From NCBI GenBank assembly GCA_964555935.1, contig CAZKUN010000414.1, positions 1-5,290 on the forward strand: a stretch of DNA of 5,290 bases, read 5' to 3'. The notes under the pieces are model-generated. The model was not told where the DNA came from. It made no database searches and saw nothing but the letters and a program-made list of their open reading frames with translations. Below, in pieces: positions 1 through 5,290 of the stretch. Each line of letters begins with the position of its first letter. Position 1 is the stretch's first letter. This DNA is from CAZKUN01 sp964555935 (GTDB lineage Bacteria > Armatimonadota > Zipacnadia > Zipacnadales > VGFC01). The translations under genes were made by a program, and so were the position numbers.

Positions 1-414
1 ATACCCAACGGCGGCTGGCACTCGGCGTCAGGCATGGCCTGCGCGAACTTGGCCCCGAACCAGACCGCGGGCGCCATCGCCAAGCAGCAGATCGGCGTTG
101 CGCGGGCGGGTGGGCGATACGTGATGTACGGGGACGTCAACGTCAGTTCGCGGGATCAGGGGCTCGCTACGGTGGCGCGGATGTACATCGCGGCGGGGCC
201 GGAGTTGAAGCCTGTCGGCGCGCCGATCGAGGTCCGGGCGGAGCCGGGTCAGGCATGTCATTGGGACAGCCGAGCGACGGAGGTCGTGGTCGACGGCCGC
301 GAAGGCGAGGCGCTGTATATTGTGATCGACGCTCGCATGGATGGAGCGGCCGAGAGCGCGGTCAATCCAGCCGGATTCGCGCGCTGGGATGACGTGTGGG
401 TGCTCGGCAACTGA
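1..414 (+). CDS. 3' end of a hypothetical protein, probable beta-sandwich C-terminal domain (partial)
   Basis: The frame is open from base 1 and ends at TGA 412-414, giving 137 visible residues; the true start lies left of the window. An ATG at 34 has no clear ribosome binding site, and the residues before it (NGGWHSASG) read like ordinary protein, so I treat the gene as cut by the edge. The visible part alternates hydrophobic and polar residues, as in beta strands: GRYVMYGDVNV, ATVARMYIAA, EALYIVIDARM. It closes with FARWDDVWVLGN, resembling the 'F.DDV.V' final strand of many jelly-roll carbohydrate-binding or surface domains. That is a resemblance only, and no catalytic motif is visible. 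Codon third positions are strongly G/C, supporting this strand over the overlapping minus frames. The gene converges on the minus-strand gene at 434 with 19 bases between stops. Its function is unknown. Confidence 0.6.
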   Translation: MPNGGWHSASGMACANLAPNQTAGAIAKQQIGVARAGGRYVMYGDVNVSSRDQGLATVARMYIAAGPELKPVGAPIEVRAEPGQACHWDSRATEVVVDGREGEALYIVIDARMDGAAESAVNPAGFARWDDVWVLGN

Positions 415-433
415 CCCGCGACAGGCGAGGGCG

Positions 434-1909
434 TTACATCCGCTCGCGAGACAGGAGAAGCGGGAAGACCGCCGACACACACGCTTCGGCGTTGAGGCCG
501 GGCGTCAGAGAGCAGATCGCCACGGCGCGGTCGCCCGTCGTGTCTTGAGAGATCACCTGATGGATCGATGCGAAGGGATCCTGCGCTTGGGCCTCGGGCG
601 CGGCCAGATGGGCCGGGCCAGCGACCAAGGTCTCGCCGTTCTTCCCCAGGACCTGGACGACAGCGGTCGCGGGGTCGACCAGGATTGCTAGCGCGTAAAC
701 GCGGTCGGATTTGAAGGAGAACTCAAAGCCCTTCTCAGCAACCAGCGGCGCGTCGTTCACCGCGACGCTGACGTCATCAATCACGAGCAGCGCCATGAGA
801 GTGGGGTCGCCTTCGCGCGCGGTCAGGGGGAGCAACAGAACGCAGCGATTGAAATTCTTCGTATCGGAGACAGCAGCAACCGCGTGAGTGATCGGCCTGC
901 GGCCACCAAGCGCGTGCATCACCTCGCCCATGTGCTTCGACGCCACGATACGTTGGGCGAGCCGCTGGCTGGCCTGCGTGCGCTTGACGATGAAGTCGGT
1001 CGGCCCGGTCTTCTCCTTGCCAAACCCAAAGAGCCTCCCCACGACCTTGGCTGCCGCGCTCGTCGGGCTGCCGCTGCTGAGGACACTCCCCAGGAGACTG
1101 CCTCCACCCGACTTGGAAGGCGCAACGCCATCGGTCCTTTCGGGCTCGTCGGTCGACCGATTGCGCGCCGACGCGATGAGATCGTCGACGAGATCGCCTC
1201 GCCGCTCGCCCCCAGCGGACGCCCCTCCCCCATTGCCGCCCGGCGGCGGATATGCGGGAGCGACGGCGCGCGTGCCCTGCGGGCCGCCCAACACGGCAAC
1301 TGTCGACGACTCGACGGGCCCGCTCGCAACGCGCGCCTCGACGGGCCCGGAAACCACGCCGACACCGCCCGCCAGCAGGCGCGGCGGCGGCGGGACATCA
1401 GTGACGGTGGGCGGCGCCAAGGCCGATGGCGGCAACTGCTCGGATGAGATCACGGCAACGTCCAGCGCGCCGAGCAACTCGCCGTCGAGAACCAATTCGA
1501 AGGTATAGAGACCTGAGTCAAACGTCTTGGACTTCTTGGGCGTGACATAGCACGTCCAGTACTTCCGCCCAGGAATCCCGAAGGTGTAGCTCCGCTCCTC
1601 AACATCGTTATGCCAGAAGGAGACTCTCAGCCGACCTTTCTTGATCCCCTGGTTCACGCGGAAATGCAGCCCCATCTTCTTGAGATTGCTGGGGAAGACC
1701 GCGGACACGCCCGCGGGCCTGCCGGCTTTGTCATGATTCACGCATACGGATGCCTCCGCGAGCGGACCGCCGGGCGCAATATACCAGGCGTAGGGCTGCC
1801 GCCCCAGGCCCGTAAATGTCAAATGCTGAGCCACCTGAGAGCCGCCCTGGGCGACGGCGGGGGCGTGCGGAGGTAGCAGGATCACGCTGGCTATGAAGGC
1901 TATGGACAT
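434..1909 (-). CDS. Hypothetical exported two-domain protein with Pro/Gly-rich linker
   Basis: I do not recognise this 491-residue protein. The ATG at 1909-1907 is chosen because AGGAG (1918-1922) sits 8 bases upstream and because it places a signal peptide first: a hydrophobic core (IAFIASVILL) ending in APAVAQ, with likely cleavage near residue 20. A longer reading from 2011 would bury that signal. Residues about 27-155 look like a beta-rich, Ig-like domain with paired strands such as GRLRVSFWHND, RSYTFGIPG, YWTCYV and YTFELVLDGELLGALDV, and cysteines at 56 and 120. Residues about 156-285 are a low-complexity linker rich in Pro, Gly, Ser and Ala, including a short SGPVE repeat. Residues about 300-480 form a second ordered region with a helical start (TQASQRLAQRIVASKHMGEVMHAL) followed by strands (CVLLLPL, LMALLVIDDVSVAV, RVYALAILVD). 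Stop is TAA. No enzyme motif is visible. A periplasmic or surface role is inferred from the signal peptide only. The gene is separated from the ABC operon by a terminator, so it is probably its own unit. Confidence 0.75.
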   Translation of the reverse strand: MSIAFIASVILLPPHAPAVAQGGSQVAQHLTFTGLGRQPYAWYIAPGGPLAEASVCVNHDKAGRPAGVSAVFPSNLKKMGLHFRVNQGIKKGRLRVSFWHNDVEERSYTFGIPGRKYWTCYVTPKKSKTFDSGLYTFELVLDGELLGALDVAVISSEQLPPSALAPPTVTDVPPPPRLLAGGVGVVSGPVEARVASGPVESSTVAVLGGPQGTRAVAPAYPPPGGNGGGASAGGERRGDLVDDLIASARNRSTDEPERTDGVAPSKSGGGSLLGSVLSSGSPTSAAAKVVGRLFGFGKEKTGPTDFIVKRTQASQRLAQRIVASKHMGEVMHALGGRRPITHAVAAVSDTKNFNRCVLLLPLTAREGDPTLMALLVIDDVSVAVNDAPLVAEKGFEFSFKSDRVYALAILVDPATAVVQVLGKNGETLVAGPAHLAAPEAQAQDPFASIHQVISQDTTGDRAVAICSLTPGLNAEACVSAVFPLLLSRERM

Positions 1910-2051
1910 CAAGCTGTCTCCTATTTGCCGGCCACGTTGGCGGATGGCGACCGCAGCAAACGTCGACTTCGCCGAGGGAGCGCTGCGGGCCTCCAGCGAC
2001 GGGTACTGCACTGAACACGCCAGGCGACGATAGGTTGCGCGCGAGAATGTC
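1910..2051 (-). other. Leader region of the exported protein gene
   Basis: This stretch lies between the operon terminator and the ATG at 1909. Any promoter for the exported-protein gene should be here, but I see no convincing -35/-10 pair; the sequence is GC-rich with no clear TATAAT-like box at proper spacing. Apart from the Shine-Dalgarno site at its end I find no repeat or structured RNA. Confidence 0.4.
1918..1922 (-). promoter_or_regulatory. Ribosome binding site of the exported protein gene
   Basis: On the minus strand AGGAG stands 8 bases before the ATG at 1909-1907. It decides the start: the frame stays open for 34 more codons upstream, but those codons have no such site and would place a polar segment ahead of the signal peptide. 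Confidence 0.7.
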
Positions 2052-2087
2052 TCAGAAAAGCAAACGGCCCGGCAAATGCCGGGCCGT
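2052..2087 (-). terminator. Rho-independent terminator of the ABC-lipoprotein operon
   Basis: Bases 2064-2087 form a perfect inverted repeat: 11-base arms (ACGGCCCGGCA and its complement) around two central A/T bases. In practice this is a 10-bp GC-rich stem with a tetraloop. Read on the minus strand it is followed by the T-rich run TTGCTTTTCT (2053-2062). It begins 27 bases after the TAG stop of the lipoprotein gene (2115-2117), the right place to end that operon. On the plus strand the hairpin is followed by CAGAAGG with no T tract, so it should act in the minus direction only. It also insulates the exported-protein gene downstream. Confidence 0.85.
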
Positions 2088-2114
2088 CAGAAGGCGCTCT
2101 AGCTGGGCGACGTT

Positions 2115-3005
2115 CTACCCAGGCGGCGCGGCGGCTGCGAATGCCTTCTTCAGCGCGCCGACCCAGCCCAGTGCCAGCTTCTTTGCCGTCGTGCCCTGGA
2201 GATCCGCCTGCACCTCGTCAGCCGTGCAGATGACCTTGTCGCCAGCGGCCAGCAGGATCACTCCATCCCGGTCGACGGCGCGCAGCTGACTCGGCGTAAA
2301 CTCCGAGGCCAACGCGCGCTTCAGCCGGGCGGCGGATCGCTCCGCGCGCTGGAGCGGCGGGAGATCATTGTACCTGGTCCGGAAACGAATGCCGACGGCG
2401 CCGTTGACAACGACCTCGCCGACGGCCTTGCCCTCAATCGTCACCTGGCGGGACGTCACGCGAATGGTCGTCGTCGGCGCTTCCAGCTTCAGGGCTCCCG
2501 GCTCGCTCCCGGCATACAGAGTGCCCGCGAGGGCTTCCTTGATGCAGGCCTCCAGATCGGTCAGCGCCCACTTGAACCCCGGAGGGAAGCTGAACGTGAC
2601 GATCTTGCGGTCGTTCTCTTTGCCGAAGGTGACCGTGTCGCTGCCATCGATGAGGATGGTCATGCAACTGAACCCATCGTTACGCCAGCGCCTGCTACCG
2701 TCAGGCGTCCCGAAGTCGATGAGTTCCAGCTCGACCCGTTCGCTGTCCCTCGCCGATTTCTCCAGCAGCTCAACGGTAGGCACCTGGCAGCCGGAGGAGA
2801 CATTGATATAGCCCTTGAGCTTGACGGGCTTGTCGGACGCGACCGGTTGCGCCTCGGCAGAGCCGTTCGGTGCGGTCTCCCGGCTCGCGAGTTCCACGGC
2901 GGAGACCGAGTCGCCCGCGACTTGCGTCGCGGAATTCTGGCACCCGATAGCAGAGAGCGAGACAGTCGTCAGGATTGCCAAGCAGATGCACGTGGTTAGT
3001 CGCAT
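2115..3005 (-). CDS. Lipoprotein with a thioredoxin-like domain and an MscS-associated-type domain, partner of the ABC transporter
   Basis: 296 residues, ATG at 3005-3003, stop TAG. AGGAGG (3015-3020) lies 9 bases upstream; starting instead at 3029 would add a charged stretch ahead of the signal. Residues 1-22 are a lipoprotein signal, basic start then hydrophobic core ending SAIGC, with Cys22 as the likely lipidated residue; Ala at -3 is slightly off the usual Leu. Gln23 would favour the outer membrane if the +2 rule applies here. Residues 23-60 are a Ser/Ala-rich tether. Residues about 63-140 look like a thioredoxin fold: strand GYINVSSGC, helix PTVELLEKSA, strand VELELIDFG, then GFSCMTILIDG. 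The CXXC position reads SSGC, so only one active-site-like cysteine (Cys73) remains. Residues about 188-290 resemble a domain I recall from the periplasmic part of some MscS-type channels (QRAERSAARLKRAL, then DGVILLAAGDKVICTADEVQA, then AKKLALGWVGALKKAF). The start is 4 bases after the ATPase stop, so the gene is translationally coupled to the transporter. The domain calls are pattern judgements. Function unknown. Confidence 0.85.
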   Translation of the reverse strand: MRLTTCICLAILTTVSLSAIGCQNSATQVAGDSVSAVELASRETAPNGSAEAQPVASDKPVKLKGYINVSSGCQVPTVELLEKSARDSERVELELIDFGTPDGSRRWRNDGFSCMTILIDGSDTVTFGKENDRKIVTFSFPPGFKWALTDLEACIKEALAGTLYAGSEPGALKLEAPTTTIRVTSRQVTIEGKAVGEVVVNGAVGIRFRTRYNDLPPLQRAERSAARLKRALASEFTPSQLRAVDRDGVILLAAGDKVICTADEVQADLQGTTAKKLALGWVGALKKAFAAAAPPG

Positions 3006-3009
3006 TGTG

Positions 3010-3723
3010 TTACGCCTCCTTGGTCTCATCCGACTCGATCTGCCCGTCGACGATGCGGATCAGGCGCGACGCCGAGGCAACAACCTCGGGGTCGTGACTG
3101 GCCAGCAGCACGGTGGCCTCGCCCGATTCGTTGAGATCTCGGAGAAGGGCCATGATGCGCTCGCCATTGTCCGAATCGAGTTCCCCTGTCGGCTCATCGG
3201 CGATGATGATCCCGGGCTCGTTCACGATGGCCCTGGCGATCGCAACGCGCTGTTGCTCTCCACCGGAGAGTTCACCGGGAAGATGCTTGGCGCGATGCGC
3301 GATGATGACCTTCTCCAGAGCAGCAACTACTTTCTCGGACTTCGCCGCCTCACGCTCAGGCAGCGGGACGAGCGGCATCATCACATTCTCGAACGCGGTC
3401 AGCGCCGGCAGCAGGCGAAATGACTGGAAGATGAACCCGACGCTATGGCGCCGGTACATCGCGAGCCCCTCGCTCCCGAGCGCGGCGAGATCCTGGTCGC
3501 CCGCGTATACGTGACCCTCATCCGGGGCTTCAAGCCCGCCGATGAGGCTGAGAAGCGTCGATTTTCCCGCTCCCGAGGGGCCGGAAAACGCGACCATCTC
3601 ACCGGATGCGAGTTCGATGGATATCCCGCGAACAGCCTTCACCTCAACCTCCCCCAGCAGGTAGTTCTTGCTGACGGAGTCAGTGCGGATGTGCAAATCA
3701 AACACCCCCGAAAAGATCGACAA
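3010..3723 (-). CDS. ABC transporter ATP-binding protein, MacB/LolD family
   Basis: Hydrolyses ATP on the cytoplasmic face to drive the permease encoded just upstream. In the 237-residue reading all motifs are present: Walker A GPSGAGKS (48-55), Q-loop Gln100 in FIFQSFRLLP, signature LSGGEQQR (152-159), Walker B IIIADEPTGELD (172-183) with Asp176 and Glu177, and the switch His210 in LLASHDP. The EPTGELD form and the FQ.F.LLPALTA.ENV segment are typical of the MacB/LolD/FtsE group, as is the short length. The start is not settled because there is no ATG. TTG 3723 is the first start codon after the permease stop but has no Shine-Dalgarno. GTG 3705 gives an N-terminus of usual length, with GGGG touching it. 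TTG 3696 has GGGGGTG six bases upstream and gives 228 residues. The widest version is given. The stop TAA lies 4 bases before the lipoprotein ATG. Family assignment is firm; substrate is unknown. Confidence 0.95.
   Translation of the reverse strand: MSIFSGVFDLHIRTDSVSKNYLLGEVEVKAVRGISIELASGEMVAFSGPSGAGKSTLLSLIGGLEAPDEGHVYAGDQDLAALGSEGLAMYRRHSVGFIFQSFRLLPALTAFENVMMPLVPLPEREAAKSEKVVAALEKVIIAHRAKHLPGELSGGEQQRVAIARAIVNEPGIIIADEPTGELDSDNGERIMALLRDLNESGEATVLLASHDPEVVASASRLIRIVDGQIESDETKEA
3015..3020 (-). promoter_or_regulatory. Ribosome binding site of the lipoprotein gene, inside the ATPase gene
   Basis: AGGAGG is formed by the last sense codons of the ATPase gene (AAG GAG GCG, Lys-Glu-Ala) just before its TAA stop, 9 bases from the lipoprotein ATG. 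Ribosomes finishing the ATPase stop on top of the start region, so the two proteins are probably made in linked amounts. Confidence 0.8.
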
Positions 3724-3744
3724 ATGGTGCGTCTGTTGCGATGA

Positions 3745-5010
3745 TCATAGCTGTCTCAGCGCGTCGGCCGGGTCGAGCTTGGCAGCCCGCCGCGAGGCCA
3801 GGAATCCGGACAAGCACCCGATGACGAGAGCGATCGAAATGGCACCGACCACAAGCATCGGGTCCGGCACGACGCTCACAGGCAGGGGTACGGCCGCCCC
3901 GAGATCCGAGCATGGGGCGCGTTGTATGAGTGTATCTGGGAGCATGGGAGCGGCGACGTGACCGTACACGTACGCCAATCCGATGCCCAGCACCGTCCCG
4001 ATGGCGCCGCCGATCACGCCGGCGTACAGCGCTTCAGCCGTCAGGAGCCTGGAAACATCCCAATCGCGCCAGCCTGTAGCCTTCAGGATGCCGATTTCGG
4101 AGACGCGCTCTGCAACCGACGCCAACGCTGTCTTTGCCACAAGGATGAGCACGAGCGTCAGCACGATCATCGAGATGGCGAGAAGGGTTGATTGTGTGAT
4201 CGACGCCAACTGTGACGTCGACGCATCGACATTCGAGTCCGAGAGGACCTTCGCCCCGGGAACAAGCCCCTGGACCGTGCCGATAACCTGCCCCTCGACA
4301 TCGCGGTCCTTGGCGCTCACGAAGATGGTGGTGACGATCTCGCCACGGTCGACGAGCTTCTGGGCGGTCTTGAGCGGGATAAAGACCTCGCCAGTGGATA
4401 TCTGGGTGCCGTCGCCAAGGTCAAGCAACGCGACGACCTCGCACGAGTAGTCGCCCAACGGCAACCTGTCGCCAAGAGCCAGGTTCCGGTCGGCGGCGAA
4501 CTTCTCGGTAAGCATCACATGGAAGTCGTCGGACGATGTCAGGAATCGGCCGCTCTTGATCGCGCAGCAGTCGCCGTCGTCGTCGTCTGATTTCTTCTCC
4601 ACGCGTACCGGCCCGATGCTCTTCTTCCGAGGGTCGACGCCAATCACCATAGCAGGCTTGAGAGCGTCCGTATCGCCGCTGAGATCGGCCGACTGGAAGA
4701 CCCAGAGATCGAGGACGCCAGTGACATTCTCGACTCCATTGATATCGTCGATCACCGCGACGACGCTCGCGTCCATCTCCCCCTTGAACTGGCCCAACTT
4801 GACCTGTGTCATCGGGCACGCCTCAACCGGACGGTCGATGGCCAAGTCTGCGCCGGCGGCCGACAGCGAGCCGCCAACCGCGGATCGCACTGCATCGGTG
4901 ATTGACGCGATGGCGACGAGCATGGCGATGCTGACCGCCAGGCCTGAAATGGCGAGCACCGCGCGATTCTTACGGCGAATGAAGTTTCTCCAAGCATACG
5001 ACCAGATCAT
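3745..5010 (-). CDS. ABC transporter permease, FtsX/MacB type
   Basis: 421-residue inner-membrane subunit. The ATG at 5010 has GGAGG (5019-5023) 8 bases upstream and gives the family's usual beginning MIWSYAWRNFIRRKNRAVLA; a longer reading to TTG 5076 adds only a polar segment. Four membrane segments are visible: about 18-41, 275-296, 325-349 and 384-405. The roughly 230 residues between the first two match the large periplasmic domain (MacB_PCD type) of MacB, LolC/E and relatives. The cytoplasmic loop after segment 2 carries SEIGILKATGWRDWDV (304-319), the expected coupling motif that contacts the ATPase. The C-terminus AAKLDPADALRQL is also typical. The periplasmic domain contains an unusual acidic run followed by two adjacent cysteines (DDDDGDCC, 142-149) plus Cys65 and Cys190. 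It is the first gene of the operon, with the ATPase next. No MacA-like fusion protein is visible, so a LolCDE-like or other mechanotransmission role is as likely as efflux. Substrate unknown. Confidence 0.93.
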   Translation of the reverse strand: MIWSYAWRNFIRRKNRAVLAISGLAVSIAMLVAIASITDAVRSAVGGSLSAAGADLAIDRPVEACPMTQVKLGQFKGEMDASVVAVIDDINGVENVTGVLDLWVFQSADLSGDTDALKPAMVIGVDPRKKSIGPVRVEKKSDDDDGDCCAIKSGRFLTSSDDFHVMLTEKFAADRNLALGDRLPLGDYSCEVVALLDLGDGTQISTGEVFIPLKTAQKLVDRGEIVTTIFVSAKDRDVEGQVIGTVQGLVPGAKVLSDSNVDASTSQLASITQSTLLAISMIVLTLVLILVAKTALASVAERVSEIGILKATGWRDWDVSRLLTAEALYAGVIGGAIGTVLGIGLAYVYGHVAAPMLPDTLIQRAPCSDLGAAVPLPVSVVPDPMLVVGAISIALVIGCLSGFLASRRAAKLDPADALRQL

Positions 5011-5018
5011 GCGCCGGC

Positions 5019-5023
5019 CCTCC
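5019..5023 (-). promoter_or_regulatory. Ribosome binding site of the permease gene
   Basis: GGAGG on the minus strand, 8 bases before the ATG at 5010-5008. It selects this start over in-frame upstream candidates (ATG at about 5052, TTG at 5076) that lack such a site. Confidence 0.75.
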
Positions 5024-5047
5024 GTTGTGCTGGAGCAGTCAAGCACG

Positions 5048-5076
5048 CTCATGGATGCGCGTTCTCTTAGTGTCAA
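5048..5076 (-). promoter_or_regulatory. Possible promoter of the ABC operon (weak)
   Basis: TTGACA, a perfect -35 consensus, is read on the minus strand at 5076-5071, about 60 bases before the permease ATG. At 17 bases spacing the -10 position reads CATGAG, a poor match, so this is a half promoter at best. A CATAAG box at 5087-5082 could be a -10 element but has no good -35. The position upstream of the first operon gene is right; the sequence evidence is thin. Confidence 0.25.
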
Positions 5077-5290
5077 CGCGTCTTATGCCCGAACCCGCTC
5101 CCGAAAACTGCGAAAAACCACCGCACCATCTGGAAACTCGGTTGTTAGTTACCGTATGGATGCGGCGAGGGCACGTCCGGGTCACGCTCACCGGCATGCC
5201 TGGACGCTCCGCCCGCCGCAGTGCTTTCGCGTACCTGAACGGCAATCTTAGCACCCCGCGAGGTTGGCTGTAACCATGATCAGCCACAGA
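5077..5290. other. Non-coding upstream region with an imperfect inverted repeat
   Basis: I find no convincing gene here. The short open frames on both strands lack ribosome binding sites and protein-like composition. Bases 5161-5220 form an imperfect inverted repeat: 5161-5166 pair with 5215-5220, 5169-5172 with 5211-5214, and 5174-5178 with 5202-5206, leaving small bulges and an inner loop that includes the palindrome GGCATGCC. There is no T tract next to it on either strand. An ATG at 5276 (+) runs off the edge after five codons, so a divergent gene beginning there can be neither confirmed nor excluded. Confidence 0.35.

Noticed and set aside
28..482. Minus-strand frames of 150 and 74 codons opposite the partial gene at the left edge
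   Set aside because: Arg/His-rich composition, no ribosome binding site, and the plus frame gives a far more protein-like sequence ending in FARWDDVWVLGN.
884..1508. Two long plus-strand open frames (187 and 206 codons) and a 159-codon minus frame over the exported-protein gene
   Set aside because: They lie opposite or out of frame with the GC-rich Pro/Gly linker of the minus-strand gene, where stop codons are rare by composition. The products are Arg/Ser/Pro-rich with no domain pattern and no ribosome binding site.
1910..2011. N-terminal extension of the exported protein to 525 residues
   Set aside because: It has no Shine-Dalgarno and would bury the signal peptide behind 34 polar residues; AGGAG at 1918-1922 fits the ATG at 1909.
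3745..3747. Reassigned TGA (a non-standard genetic code) joining permease and ATPase
   Set aside because: The sequence is GC-rich, unlike most lineages with TGA reassigned, and the permease already ends with the family's usual C-terminus just before TGA. Ordinary termination is simpler.
5011..5076. N-terminal extension of the permease from TTG 5076 or ATG at about 5052
   Set aside because: Neither has a ribosome binding site and the added residues do not match the family's usual N-terminus; GGAGG at 5019-5023 supports ATG 5010.
4556..5251. 231-codon plus-strand open frame over the start of the permease
   Set aside because: It is a Ser/Thr/Arg-rich shadow of the permease gene with no protein-like pattern, and it covers the operon leader.
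5039..5287. 82-codon minus-strand frame upstream of the permease
   Set aside because: Arg-rich composition, no recognisable motif, and it overlaps the leader and Shine-Dalgarno-proximal region of the permease gene.
5276..5290. ATG near the right edge as the start of a divergent gene
   Set aside because: Only five codons are visible and the nearest purine-rich stretch (GAGG) is 12 bases away, so it cannot be supported.

Overview
The window is GC-rich bacterial DNA with dense coding and G/C-ending codons. A lipoprotein signal peptide, a second secretory signal peptide and a MacB/LolCDE/FtsX-type ABC transporter point to a Gram-negative cell plan. A Planctomycetota-like or similar environmental lineage would fit the style of these proteins, but nothing here proves a phylum. 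I see no tRNA, rRNA, CRISPR array, insertion sequence or phage gene.

Layout. At 1-414 (+) is the 3' end of a gene cut by the left edge; its 137 visible residues look like the end of a beta-rich, possibly sugar-binding or cell-surface domain. It converges, with only 19 bases between stop codons, on a minus-strand gene (434-1909) for an unrecognised 491-residue exported protein. That protein has a signal peptide, an N-terminal beta-rich domain, a Pro/Gly-rich linker and a second globular domain. The stretch 1910-2114 separates this gene from the operon to its right and holds a strong intrinsic terminator (about 2052-2087) reading on the minus strand.

The right part is a three-gene minus-strand operon, transcribed from about 5050 down to 2115. 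Its first gene is a four-helix FtsX/MacB-type permease (3745-5010), its second an ABC ATPase with every catalytic motif intact (3010-3723), and its third a lipoprotein (2115-3005) translationally coupled to the ATPase. The lipoprotein seems to join a degenerate thioredoxin-like domain to a domain of the kind I recall from the periplasmic part of some MscS-type channels. No MacA-type membrane-fusion protein is visible. The operon therefore looks like a small mechanotransmission-type ABC system with a dedicated lipoprotein partner of unknown substrate. The last 280 bases (5011-5290) hold the operon leader and no convincing gene.

The most interesting points are the lipoprotein's domain combination beside the transporter, and the fact that the permease and ATPase lie in one reading frame separated only by a single TGA and seven open codons before a TTG. 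The ATPase has no ATG start.
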